NCBI GenBank assembly: GCA_030737875.1
Contig: CM060924.1
Span: forward strand, 152,204,197-152,268,196
DNA from: Allium sativum
Lineage: Eukaryota > Streptophyta > Magnoliopsida > Asparagales > Amaryllidaceae
DNA length: 64,000 nucleotides
Direction: 5' to 3'
The position numbers were made by a program, and so were the translations under genes. This document shows, piece after piece, positions 36,129 to 48,454 of this stretch. Under the pieces are notes generated by a model. It did no database searches, was not told the origin of the DNA, and saw only the letters and a program-made list of their open reading frames with translations. Positions within the stretch are counted from its first letter, which is position 1; every line of letters starts with the position of its first letter.

Positions 36129-38897
36129 TCCAGAACGATAACCAAAATCTTATGTCTGGTACCCACTCTGCACATGGAACTTCAATTTTTTTAACGAAGT
36201 ACAGACAGGAAACAAGACCTAAGGTTATCAATTCTTAAGACATAGATGTGGATCGTTCAAGTTCCATACTTCAAAACAGGCTTCGAGTATCAAATAAGTC
36301 TCCCAACGACCTAACAATTAGGTCGCTCTACGGCTTAAAGCCCAAAGTTCTCAACAACCTAAAAAGTTTTAAGTCATTCAAAGGCTTAAAAGCTTAGGCC
36401 GCTAATAGGATAGATCACTCAACGATCTAAAGGCTAAGGGCATTGCAAAATTTCAAGCTCATAGGTCGTTCGGTCATCTCAAGGCCCCATATCGTGGGCC
36501 GAGCAGATTGTGTAAATCGCTCAAAGTCTTGGTTCGCCCCATAATTGAGGAGTTTGGGTCGTCCCGCGATTCAAAAGATTATATTGTCAAGCTAAAACTA
36601 TTGGCCACTAACGACCTAAAGCGTAAACCGCAATAACGACCTAAGATTCTTGAATGATTTAACGACTTAAGAGTCCCAAACTTGGTAACGATTAAAGGAT
36701 TAAGATCGCGGTAGCAACCCAAGGTCTTTGGTTATTCAATGACTAAAGGTCCAAGTTTACATTCACGATCTAAGGCCTATTACAGGTCCTACAACCTAAA
36801 AGCTTGAGGCGCTTCAGAATGTAACGGCGTAAGTCGCTTAACGATGAAATGGGCTCATGGAGTTTCAAGTTAAAAGCACTGAATCAATCAAGTAATCTCC
36901 AACTAACGAAATTTTTTCCACAATGAAGAATTGTGACGACCTCTTAGGCGGGGGCACGAATACCAAAGACTTCTTGAAGTAAAAGTGGAAAACAAATCAT
37001 AGATACGTATTTCCCAAATGAGAAATGTCATGTAATCCATTAAAATAGTGATGCTTGAAATCCACAGTAGGCTTTAGTCGATTAGCAGATTTTAAGCATT
37101 AGCGTGAATTTGAATTCAGATAACGTGTTTGTACAAATGATATTCGACCATTTTTAAACAGTCGAGTAAAATAATCCTATGCAAATACTTCATTCGGTTC
37201 AAAGTAAAATTCGCTATGATTCGCTTTTCTAATGATTAAACTAATCCACTATTGATAAGGACGGTCGATGGTGAAGTATAAGTCCAAAATCATGTTAGTG
37301 CTTGTTTCGATTATAGAACAGGTGATGTGAAGCATATAATTTAACTAGCAAATTCTGCGCTTGGGTCATCCAGAATCAGCGGGTCTAGTAAGCATGCCCA
37401 ACATCACTGGTCATCTATACGACTCAAGAATCCAGGACATTCAAATGAATCAAGAGCCTCGATCGCTTTAAAGAACCAAGGACTCAGTTCGTTTGATGAC
37501 CCAAAGTTCCAGGTAGGTCATTAAAGCAACCCAAAAGTATAAAGCATCTAACGACCCAAAGTTCCAGGTATGTTATTAGAGCAACCCAAAAGTACAGATC
37601 ATCTAACGACCCAAATTCCCAAGTCGTTCAAACGACCCAAAAGTCCAACATGCTCATCGAGCCGACATAAAGCTCCAGATGACGCAATGGTTCAAAAGTC
37701 AGATCGTGCATTAGCATGAATTCGCAGATCACTATCAATCTAAAATGTAATTTCAGATACGATCATCGAATCGAATTAAGTCTCTTATTGACAAGATTAA
37801 CCCAAAATGTCGGAATTCAAAACTGAAGCAACCGTAGGAACAATAAAGTCCTCACTTTAACACTTTATTTTAATTCGGACTCCACAAATAAACTCGATAA
37901 AACTTGGATCAGAATGTAAGGCCCACATGCGAATCAAGAAAGCTAAAATATGTTAACAGCAATGTTCATTTTCGAAGTACGCATTTTCCGCAAGCGAAAA
38001 ATACAAGCTTCGAGGGGCAAATGTTAACCCCGTTATGAAAACGCAGATCGAAGTTATAAAGTATGCACGAACACTGACAACCGGCTTCTTTCTGCTCGCA
38101 CAACAGCTAGGTTGCTATCCACGTTTAGCTCACTACCACGTCAGCAGTGTTTGGGTGACCTGGCACTTAGCTCGTTGGACATGTCATGCATAATCTTTTA
38201 TAGATCGCTCAGCAAGTTTAGCCTGCCAGACAATACTTCAGTTCATTCGCTCCATTAGCCCGCTAGCTTGCACTCTAGAGCTTTAAGTTTGTTTCTGATA
38301 TGCCTTCATTTAGCTCGTGCTTTGATTAGCTCACAGCTCATTTGGTTCGATTGCCTTCTTAGCCCGCAAGTGTTTTTGATCCGCAAGCGCTCTTTAGCTC
38401 GTTCAGGCCTTCAAAGACCACCTAGGTCGTTCATCCTCACGCAGGTCGATGGTTACATCGACATCGGCTTAGATCGCTGCTTTCAGCTTGTTCACAACCT
38501 CGACAGCAAGTCAAGCCGTCTAATTTAACCATGCGTTAAAACTTCATTTCATGTATGCTAGCTAGAAGAACGACCTACGAGCTAAAACAAGCGCGAAGTG
38601 GATTTGGGTCATTCATGCCATGAAGCCCCGTTTGATTTCTTCAGATCATGGAACCCTTAAGAACTCTTCAGTATATATATGTTAAGCTATAAATCATGAA
38701 GGGGGACCCACAAGAAATGAGAGAACGAGGTCCAACCTTATACTCAGAACGCGTGGCACCTGTATGGCGAAGGAACAATACAAATCACACGTGCAACACA
38801 AGCATGGAGTGTAACAACTGCTGAAGGAGATTGGTCCGTACAATTGAATATGATATGGAAGCATAAATGAAGGGCTTAGATCGCCCAGCACCGTTAC
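36129..38897. other. Non-coding repeat X, right half
   Basis: Continuation of X after element B. It has degenerate short repeats with 'cgacctaa' (36255-36830) and a tandem of about 60 bp with CGACCCAAAGTTCCAGGTA (37500-37660). No recognisable protein. At 38013-38032, GAGGGGCAAA is followed by TGTTAACCCCG, which looks like a PPT plus LTR start. Confidence 0.45.
38021..38897 (+). repeat. Possible 3' LTR start of element X
   Basis: TGTTAACCCC preceded by a purine-rich GAGGGGCAAA. A matching end (TTCTAACA) may lie near 16295-16302. The right end would be disrupted by the old LTR at 38898. Tentative. Confidence 0.25.
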
Positions 38898-41145
38898 TGT
38901 ATCAACCCGAAATTTTGGAATCAATTAAAAATTTTATTTTAGGAATTTTAATGGATTTTAGATATTTAAAATGATTTACTTTAAATAATGACAACTAAAA
39001 ATTTATTTTAATCGAAGTTAGAACGAATAAATTTATTTTAATTATAAAACAAGCCGGAAATGGCGCGGTAGTTTGAAAATTTGTTTCTAATTTCAATTTA
39101 ATATACAAAATTCGTTTCAAATCAGAATTGGATGGAATAAGAAATATTTAAATCTGTTTAACAATATCTTTCTATCGAATATAAGAACATGAGATTTCAT
39201 AACAAAAATAGGAAGTTATGTCCAGTTGAAAATTCAGAAAAGTCGTTGCTGGATTTATATACATTTTTTAATATAAAATATATCCCTTAAAAATAGCCAT
39301 TTTACAAACGACCTTCGTTTTTGACAAAACCATTTTTTTTGATCCGGAGTGTCAAATTATTGCTAGATTCCAATTTTCATAATTTTTGGATTCAATATGT
39401 AAGCGTGGCAAAAGAAAACGTGTTTTGTCAATTTTAATCAGTTTGGATCGACTAGAAAATAACATTTTCTCAAATGGTCTCCAAATTTGATGAAATTAAT
39501 TTTGTTAGGACCGTATCATCAAAACATAGCTAGAAATAATTTTTCTTGAATTTTTGGAGTCCACATGTGGCCCTAGTAAATTAAAATGTACGACCAAATT
39601 AATCAATTAAATGATTTATATTTTAATTTGAAGAAAATAAGCGGAAAACGATCGAGTGGGCTGACGAGAGCTATCCCTTTATGTCCGGAAGGGGGATATT
39701 TGGCTGGGGTCAACTCTTGTTGGGATGAATTTGGAGCTATTAGGAATAAACGGGATTTTTGAAAAATTAGATAATTTAATGTTCAAAATATTATAAATAC
39801 ACTAGGTTAATTAGAAACCTAACCCTAAAAAACATAAGCGGCCGCCGCCATGTTTATTCAAAGTCCAGAAAGCTTCCATCTTACATCGTTAATCCCATCC
39901 AAAATACACCGAATTGCACTACAAATTCAAAGAGAAATTTAAATAGCATTCAGAGAGCTATAATCTTGTACGAGTATGATCGCCCTCTGATGATGGTAGC
40001 GGCTGAAATCGATGGACAAACTGGCAGTGTTTGAGGTCGTTCTGGGGAGGCCATGGTTGATCGAGCGTTACGTGGCGAGTGGGGACGGAGGAGCATCTGG
40101 AGGCGTGCGTGGGGGTGCTTTTGGATTGCCGTCCTAGGGCTTGGTGGGTGCAGCATGGAGGAGAGATGGAGTGGAAGCTTCGGTACGGGTTTTCCAGTAA
40201 GCGATGGGAAGAAGACAATGTAAACAATGGAATTAGTTAAGTGATTAAGGTTAATATAATTAATAATTAATTAATTATTTAAATGTTCAATGTAATAAAA
40301 TACATATCTTTGTTATACAAACTCAGAATTCAACGGAACTGGAGGCGTCGGATTTGTCTTGACAAGATCTACGTAATGGAACTAACTAGAAGACAAATGG
40401 AGCTGGTGGTGATTTTTGACTAAATTAAACGAACATTTTAATTTAGTGAAAAGCAATCGTTATATAAATGATTTCTGAAACCAGTCAAGGTGAGAATTCT
40501 ATTTTTTCTTAAATAATTAAAATTAATTAATTATGATTGTTCTTTTGCCAAGCTGTTAAATTTAATTTGTTGTTATTCGTGATTTGATTTGGGTTGATGA
40601 ACTCTGTTATGTTGATTAGTTGATTGAATGGATTATTTTTTGTTGAAATAAAATAGCTGAAACAAAATTTACATTTCTGTTGAAATGAAATAGATGAAAA
40701 AAAATTTACATTTTTGTTGAAATGAAATAGATGAAACAAATTTTACATTTTTGTTGAAATAAAATAGTTGAAACCAAAATAACATGTTTTGTTGAAATGA
40801 AATAGTCAAAACAAATTTTTTTTTAAAATAGATTTGAGTTAAAACAAAAATATCATTTTTGTAAAATAGAAATTGTAAACAAATAAAATTATCATTTTTT
40901 ACTTGTTATGTTGAATACAAATTGTAAACAAATAAAATTATCATTTTTATTTGCTAAGTTAAATTATAAATTGTAAACAAATAAAATTCTCATTTTTACT
41001 TGTTATGTTGAATAGAAGAATGTATGCAAACAAATTATTCTTTTATTTGTCATTAGAATACGTAGGAGAACGCATGCAACTAAATTATTCTTTTATTTGT
41101 CATTAGAATACATAGAAAAATATATGTAAATAAGTATGTCATTTA
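38898..41145 (+). repeat. Old LTR of the B superfamily (plus orientation), truncated by CACTA element
   Basis: Starts TGTATCAACCCG and shares with B the block ATGGCGCGGTAGTT and the order of AT-rich segments. TATA at 39789-39800, GCCGCCGCCATG at 39841-39852, donor CAAG|GTGAGAATTCT at 40490. Then T-rich repeats: TGTTGAAATGAAATAGATGAAA units of about 49 bp (40640-40830) and AAACAAATAAAATTATCAT units of about 60 bp (40870-41010). Interrupted at 41146. Confidence 0.6.
39789..39852 (+). promoter_or_regulatory. TATA and GCCGCCGCCATG leader motif, old LTR
   Basis: TATTATAAATAC at 39789-39800; GCGGCCGCCGCCATG at 39838-39852. Same pair as in two other LTRs of this window. Confidence 0.55.
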
Positions 41146-42358
41146 CACTACAAAAAATCTGTGGTTTTACCTATGCCAAAATGGCATAGGCGGGGCATTG
41201 GTAAATACAGTAGCTACGTAACCCCTACGACAATATTGCCGTGGGTAAAACCCGCGTAGGTAAAAATATACTCACGTCTTACCTACGCCATCCATGGGGT
41301 CATTTCCTACGCCATACCTACGCCACTATTTGTCTACGTCTTTCCTACGCCATAATATTCCTACCATTTTCCTACGACATATTTACATCTAACATTTCCT
41401 ACGACTTTCCTACGCCATCCATTTACCTACACCTTTCCCACGTCATTTTTTAAAATTAAATTATAACATATTATTACCATATACTATTTCACCATATTAA
41501 ACAAAAACTAAATAGGTTTATTTTTTTATCTATATACATTCCAATAAAAAGATTAAAATCAGACATTCCTCTTCAATTAATTTCAAATATATAGTCATAT
41601 TATTACAAAGTCAAATTAAAAATAATCAAGTTCTCATACATCTAAAATATAAAATAATATGCTCATGATACATGACATTGTATAAAATGTTGCTACGAAT
41701 AAGAAAATTAACTCTCATGATCATTTGGCTCTTCATCAAACCGCTGTCGGAACATCTCACAGTGATCATTTTGCTTCCAACAATGATATTTCAACTATGT
41801 TGCAGACTGCTAATTCAGATAATCACTCTGCTGCTTTTTTCCAAATTGTACTACTATTGGACCCGATTCCCTATTTACCTTGCAAATCAGACACATGATT
41901 TGCTTGATAATGTAATTTTTAAAGACAAGAAAAGTGATGACTCTGATCTACCTAAGGATGATTCCACCATAGAAGTTCATTAAAAATGCGCAACAGATAT
42001 AGCATCTAAAATTCAAGAAATAGGGAGTTGTGAAAAAACTATAAAGAATGTATTTCACAATTGTGTTCGTTTTCGGACTAAATTCTAAGTATGTTTCCTC
42101 TACCTGCTTTTTTCTTCTTATCTTTCAACTGGAGGAAAAAACCTGTTAGAAATAAAAGGATTGACATAGGTATTAACAATGCATACCTCATGATTAATAT
42201 CAAGAAATATTTTCAAAGGACATCGGACTGAGAAGTGAACAGAGTTCAAACTGAAACAATTCAAGAACAATAGTGTGCATGAAACCGATGTCGTAGTTAT
42301 GACCTTCAAAGTTAATTTGAGTGATGCTCCAAATGTCAATGTTTCCTTTTTTGGTTTC
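41146..42358. mobile_element. CACTA (En/Spm-type) transposon, one end
   Basis: Starts CACTACAAAAAATCTG, the classic CACTA terminal motif, followed by many subterminal TTTCCTACGCCA/CCTACGCCA repeats in both orientations (41180-41460), expected transposase binding sites. 41690-41990 has decayed coding-like frames, including a 103-codon ORF at 41672-41983, without a recognisable domain. The other end is not seen; element D interrupts it at 42359. No transposase identified. Confidence 0.7.
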
Positions 42359-43499
42359 TGTACTACCCCACATCCATTAAGGTCACTCACAAAGGGAATG
42401 CCTTAACTTCAATGGAGCATTATGGGTACTGGAACAGAAATATTACAAGACAGATATATATAAAACAGCGGAAAGTAAAGTAGAAGTACTTCAAATCATT
42501 TATTAAATAGAATTGTTTACAATAAAAGCACATTAACTTCCAATACCCAAATACATAGCTAAAATATCTGTCTTGCTCAAAAACAAAGAAGCATAAAAAT
42601 AAATTATAGTATTCCCCAATAAAAAAAAGCAAGCCATAGCCAAGAGCAATCCAAACATTCATGAAAGAGCCTTGGAGCTTGGTAAGATCCGAACTAAGCT
42701 GTATTCCCACCATGTGAACCTGAGGGGGGGAACGGAAGAAAAAGAGGCGGAACAAAACGGGTCAGTCATAAAGACTGAGTAAGTCCTAGTGACTTTCAGC
42801 ATAAAAACAGGTAAAGATAATACGGCATGAATAAACTGAAAGTAAACATAAGCATGATGACAAAGATAAGCTATAGGCATGATAAATCAAGTGTAACATC
42901 CCATAATTCCTATCAAGTATCACATCGCATGGTTTCTATCAAGAATAACATCGCAAGGTTTCTAAGCTTCACCATTAAAATGATATCTATTTGCTCTGCA
43001 CCACCTAACTAGTGTCCTAACTAGTCATTTATATCAAATGCTAATATTGCAACGCGATCCCAATCCCCGCAGTTGTGGTAGCCTTCAGGTATACATCTAG
43101 TATGAGGATCCCACCTCAATCAGCCCAATTACTATGAAGATGTTAGATGTACCCTTAGTACCCTATCCATTGGCTCCTTACTCGTATAATCACATGTGTC
43201 TTACGGCCCCATGATTGTAGCTACCTACGCTGGTCCCACCATGGGGTGTATCAAGTCCCATGGTGGCGGCCCGACACAATACTAAAATGCACAGGTATAC
43301 TACTGGTGCCCAGTGCCTAAATTTTCAACGCTGGAGTGTATGCATGCCCGCACCCCACTAGAACCTACATTGTTGCACCACCGCTGTTGATTTGACCGCT
43401 TACAATCAGCCCAGTAATCGTGCCCCACCCTGCCTAGTTTCAGGGTATCCTAATACACCTTATTGGGTTACTGCTGAAAAGGGTCCCCGTTACTAGGGT

Positions 43500-44350
43500 T
43501 TCTTGATGGTTAAGTGTGTGGGCCTATATTGACTGATATTACCCACCAACCCTGACGTGTACTTAACTCTTCTATCGATTCAAGCACGTGTATTTAATGG
43601 TTAAGTGTGTGTGGGCCTATACTTACTAATATTACCCACCAACCCGATATGTACTTAACCCTTCTACTGATTCAAGCACGTGTATTTAACGGTTAAGTGT
43701 TTCTTATTAACTTGACCTTTCCCAGTATTCATGTTGGATTGGTTAAGTGTGATCTGTTGTTTTACTTAACCCCACCGCGTGTCTTGTTATACCGGTTAGG
43801 TGTTACCTTCACGTGTTTACTTAACCCTACCGCAAGTCTGGTTATACCGGCTAAGTGTTCTTCCCTTGTGTTAACTTAACCCCACCGCATGTCATGTCAT
43901 ATTGGTTAAGTGTATGTTGACTTAGCCCACCTACTTATCATGTTGTGATGGTTAAATGTTACCCTTAGTTGTTACTTAACCTTACCACGCATCACATTAG
44001 ATTAGTTAAGTGCATGTTAACTTAACCCCATCCACTAGTCATATTATAATGGTTAAGTGATTTTACTTAACTGCAACCACTTGTCTAATTAACCCGTTGT
44101 ACTAGTTAAGTGTTCTCACTTTACTTAACCCAACCCACTTATCTAATTAACGTGTTATATTGGCTAAGTGTTCTCTATTTACTTAACCCCACCTACCTAT
44201 CTGATTAACACGTTATCTTGGTTAAACGTTCTTAGTGTACTTAACCCTACCCACTGGTCTAATTACCATGTTATATTTGTTAAGTATTACTATTCGTATT
44301 CCCACATGTCACCCACATGTCACCCACTTAACCCCCAGGTCCCACCACAT
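43500..44350 (-). repeat. GGTTAAGT...ACTTAACC hairpin minisatellite in D LTR
   Basis: About 14 units of roughly 50-90 bp (mostly 55-60), each with GGTTAAGTG then ACTTAACCC, able to form a 7-8 bp stem. The right LTR has the same array (57200-58015). C has about four related units (47000-47215) and A two or three (1370-1545). Confidence 0.8.
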
Positions 44351-44402
44351 GTTTTTCTTTGGTTAAGTGTTACTTAATTTATTACTACCGCACCCCTGTA
44401 GG

Positions 44403-44617
44403 ACCTCTCACATTAGGCCACACTTTTGTGGTTGCTGGATTTGCCGGGCGGGTCCGGGCAGTCTTACACCACAAACGGGCCTAACCTCGTGTCCATACAG
44501 TTGTCACACATTTAATTTGGGCCTATGACTTCTCACATTGGGCTACCATTTATGGTAGCCGGATTTGCCGGGCGGGTCCGGGCAGTCTTATACCATAAAT
44601 GAGTCCAACCTCATGTC
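44403..44617 (-). other. Hairpin doublet of element D (left LTR)
   Basis: On the minus strand, module stems are TTAGGCC/GGCCTAA with TTTGTGGT/ACCACAAA (44403-44492), and TTGGACT/AGCCCAA with CATTTATGGTA/TACCATAAATG (44530-44617), both around CTGCCCGGACCCGCCCGGC. Confidence 0.82.
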
Positions 44618-45525
44618 ATAGATATTTATTATTATATATAATACTTTCACCCCATATTTTGATTAATTATCCCTAATCAAATATGTCAATACATTTCAAT
44701 TATCTTTATATCCATAATTTACATCAATTATGTCCATATATCAAATTACCAATTAATGTCTCAATTTATATTTATGCCTCTTTTAAGGCTATTACATGCC
44801 AACTACCCAAAACCCACTTAGGCGTGTTCATATTAAACCTCTACCAAGTCATAAATTATCATATATGTTTCAACTCCAAATCTTACCTAATTAACATATG
44901 CCCAAGTTCTAGATTACATGCCAATTTATATATGTACCCAATTCTAGTCAGTTTACATATGTCCAATTCTTGCCTATTTACATGTATGCCAAGTTTATGC
45001 CATTTTACCCATATCAAGTTCATGCCAAAATTACATGTATCAAGTTTCATCCCCAATAATCCCAAATCATGATTCATGATGTAGTTATCCCAAACTATAC
45101 CCTTTTAATTACAATACATGCCAGTTGCCCAAGCTTCTAACACATGCTTATGCCAATTATCAAGTTTACAATCGCTTTCATGTCCAAATTCCCCATTTCT
45201 ACATGTGCTTAATTAACATAAGCCTAATCTTTTGATTTAATTTACATAGGCCCGATCTTGTGGTTTAATTTACATGCCAAATTACGTACATGTTATACAT
45301 ACCAAATCTCATGTTACATTACATAGATCCAATTTGTACCAAATTCCATGTATATAATATTTATGCAAATTTTATTATAACATGATTATACCAAAATTTA
45401 CAGATCAAGCCCAAACTTGCAAATACAATTATAATATCCAATTTCATGTTACCAATTATTACATCATATTCATATAGGCAATAATCCCATACTTCCCCCG
45501 TATACATATCGTACGCAAATTGTAA

Positions 45526-45530
45526 CAACC
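45526..45530. repeat. Target-site duplication of element C, left copy (CAAAT)
   Basis: CAAAT precedes the 5' LTR; the right copy is 52706-52710. Confidence 0.92.
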
Positions 45531-45797
45531 CGAATTTTTATAACTTGTTAAAACAAGAAAACAAGACAAAATTAAATTGTAAAATAAGAATAAAGGGAAA
45601 CGGGTTGTTCCATTGCGTTCGTCTCGGAATTCTGCATGAAATCGAGTCCGAGTTTTCGAAAATCGAAGTCCGTATGACCAAGTTATGGCTCCCCAAAGTT
45701 TCAGAAATTTTCCGAATTCAAAACAGTTCGGATTTCAAGTTCAAATTCGAATTTCAAACCTAGGAAGACTGGGCGGGAAAAATCCCACCCAGACCAG

Positions 45798-45871
45798 GTC
45801 GACTGGGGAGTCGACTGGGTAGTCGACACCCCCCAGACCCGGTCCACTGCGCAGTCGAGTTGGGTGTCGAC
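45798..45871 (+). repeat. GTCGAC motifs in C U3
   Basis: GTCGAC at 45798, 45810, 45822 and 45866, with near matches between, 73-146 bp upstream of the TATA box. The second LTR has the counterpart at about 50235-50310. Confidence 0.8.
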
Positions 45872-45943
45872 CTGGTCCCCGAGACTGTTTTTGTGTCAGA
45901 TGTTTCCGGTCTTGTTGCCTGTCCAGGTTCAGCTCCCTAAACC

Positions 45944-45955
45944 CTATATATATAC
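45944..45955 (+). promoter_or_regulatory. TATA box of element C 5' LTR
   Basis: CTATATATATAC about 413 bp into the LTR; counterpart in the 3' LTR near 50379-50391. Confidence 0.65.
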
Positions 45956-46132
45956 ATCCCCTGACCCTAGACTCTCTAACACATTCTTATCCGGCCTTAT
46001 GCTGCTGAAGTTCTGACTAGAAGATAGAGAACAAGGAGGCTATTCAAGACTTCGTTAGAGCTTTGCAAGTTTGGGGATTTCTAGAGATTCTTCTACGCTT
46101 CTTTTGCTTTCTAATTCTCTAGACCACGATCT

Positions 46133-47886
46133 GTAAGCCCCAGTGACTCTTAGATCTAAACTGTAAATTTAATAATGGACATGTATAAAATGAAATTGAA
46201 CCTAAACATGATAACTACCCTTGATCTATTCTTGTATATCTTTGATCTATGACTATCCCTTTTAGATCTATTTCTTTGGACCTAGTTCTGTACACCCTAG
46301 ATCTATTCATGTAAAACTTTGACTTGTAGGAATATTGTATGAACTTGATTTGGGGCATATTCGTGTTTAAACCTAAGACCCCTCATGACCTTTATCTTGA
46401 CATGCCTGTGATGTTGAAACCATTATTATTCACGTATTGGGTTTATTATCTTATGTCACCCATTGTCATGTCTATCACCTTATTTTGCCAAGTTTGTTAT
46501 GTGAGACCCTATTTCATATGCCTGAAATGTTATAATCATCATGCTTAACTTGTGAACACCTTTGCTATCCTATAACTATCCTTCTTGAGTTATTCCCTAT
46601 TTTGACATGTTGTATTTATGCGAATTCACGTACGTTGGGGATACGTTTTGGGTAGATTAGGCAAACTTTAATTGGCTATGATATTGACATAAAACATGAC
46701 ATTGAAATGTGACATGAAATTATACTTGAAAATATGAATTTGGGACATGACACTTAGATAACTTGAACGTGGCCAACTCGAGGTTAGGTTGAGTTTGTAG
46801 TATAAATCTGCCCGGAGCCGCCCGGCGAATCCAGTAACTGCAAACAATAGGACCCAATGTGAGTAGTCGGTCATACCGCACTCGAAACCCGAGGTTAGAC
46901 TAGGTTATGGTGTAAAGCTGCCCGGACCCGCCCGGCACATCCAGTAACCATAACCAAGTCTAATATGAGAGGTTAGGGGTGCATAAAGTAAATGAATGCC
47001 ACCGGATAGGGTTAAGTCATGGACCACTTGAATATACTTAACCAATTTGACACGTTGATTTTAAAGGGTTAAGACATGAACCACTTGAACACACTTAACC
47101 AACTTGACACATGATTCGTAGGACTAAGTCTTGAACTAGAACGTCACACTTAGTCAATTTGACATGACACATAGATGGGGTTAAGTCTCGATTTTAAATG
47201 ACAACTTAACCGCCTGGATGAAACCCTAGTTACGAGGTCCTTTTCAGTAGTAACCCACTAGATGTATCACGGTACCCTGGGACTAGGCAGGGTTGGGCAC
47301 GATTTCTGGGCTTATTGTAAGCGACCAGAACGACGGCTGAGTTGGTGCGCCATTGTAGGTTCATGCGGACTAGGGTCGTGCACTTAGTCCGGAGTTGAAA
47401 AAGCAGGCATTGGGCCTCAGTAGGATTATCTGTGCATTCTTGATTCGTGTCGGTGGTTGGCACCCTAGGGCTTGATACACCCTATGGTGGACCTAGCACA
47501 GGTGACTACATTCGTGATAGGGCCGTATGACACAGACACACGATGAGCTAGACTTGTAGGGAGTCGATCGATTAGATCGTACCGTTGGACCCCGAATTGG
47601 GTCACTTCACGATATTGGGCCAAGGGATTATTTCTTGATTTATAGTTGACACGGGATTAGTATACCGGTATAGTTGGTACGGCGAATCTTGAATACGCAA
47701 TGTTAGACTTGAGTTATCTTGTTAGCTTAGTTATCATGCCAAACTTATCATCATTCCTATGTTTAATTCCAATTTATTCATGTCTTATTAACTTTACTAG
47801 TTTCTATGCTGAAAGTCACTAGGGCTTACCAGTCTTTTTGACTGACCCGTTTTCTTTTCGCCTCATTGTCTTTCATTTCCCCCCAG
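46133..47886 (+). other. Predicted intron in the LTR leader of element C
   Basis: Donor CT|GTAAGC at 46133, acceptor at 47886 after a long pyrimidine tract (47857-47884, ending CCCCCC then AG|GTTCTC). The 3' LTR copy is 50569-52325 (ends CCCCCCCCACAG). The acceptor lies 380 bp before the LTR end, as in A (359) and D (361). Confidence 0.45.
46776..46972 (+). other. Hairpin doublet of element C (5' LTR)
   Basis: Module 1 (46776-46866): GTTTGTAGT pairs with ACTGCAAAC with one G-U pair. Module 2 (46889-46972): TTAGACT/AGTCTAA and GGTTATGGT/ACCATAACC perfect, around CTGCCCGGACCCGCCCGGC. Confidence 0.82.
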
Positions 47887-48268
47887 GTTCTCAGGGAGGA
47901 AACTCTAGCTCTTAGCTTGGACTTTGCTTGCTTTCTGACAGCTCATGTACGGTTTGGTCTTGATCTATGCTATGGCGGCACTCTTGCTATTTTGGGGAAT
48001 AATGATTTACTTATGTTATTTTAAGTATTTGCTTCTTTAGAATTTTGATGTATTGGAATAATGTCTTAAGCACATTTGATGTAAGAGGTTTTGACTCTAT
48101 TTTTCAGTAATGAGATTTGGTTTTTAAATTTATATCCGCTGCTTTATATACTCTATTTTATCTATGTTATGTCTTGTGTTATCTCTGTGCCTGTTTACTA
48201 GATAATACCCCTCCAAAACTAGGGCATTCCCTTTGTGAGTGACCCTTGCGGAGGTGGGGTGTTACATT

Positions 48269-48280
48269 TGGTATCAGAGA
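48269..48280 (+). other. Primer binding site of element C
   Basis: TGGTATCAGAGA, 11 of 12 bases matching the tRNA-iMet site; last base changed. Confidence 0.85.
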
Positions 48281-48454
48281 AGAAGGTTACTAGACTGGGC
48301 AAAAGCTTTAAAAACCTTCTGAAACTATTTTTAAAACCGTTTACAAAGAAGCATTTTTCAAGAAAAGTTTATTTTAAAAAGGCTATTCCCCAAAAGCCAT
48401 TAGCACTTTTCTTTGTTTCCTCCTTTGAATCTTTTTCCTTTTTCGCTTTTAAGC

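Larger units (their letters stand above)
42359..45530 (-). repeat. 3' LTR of element D, first part
   Basis: Left end TGTACTACCCC, then a segment matching the right LTR from 56093 (GTCACTCACAAAGGGAATGC). Contains a candidate acceptor (pyrimidine tract and CTCAG on the minus strand at 42720), the TTAAGTG/ACTTAACC array (43500-44350) and the hairpin doublet (44403-44617). Broken by C at 45531. Confidence 0.88.
45531..48266 (+). repeat. 5' LTR of element C
   Basis: TGTAACAACCC to GTGGGGTGTTACA. Order: TCCGA..TCG palindrome (45647-45667), GTCGAC array (45798-45871), TATA (45944-45955), donor GATCT|GTAAGC (46133), hairpin doublet (46776-46972), GGTTAAGT units, acceptor CCCCCCAG|GTTC (47886). Confidence 0.95.

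Noticed and set aside
41672..41983. 103-codon frame inside the CACTA fragment as a real gene
   Set aside because: Hydrophobic composition, no domain, and another frame across the same bases looks equally coding-like; probably a decayed fragment.
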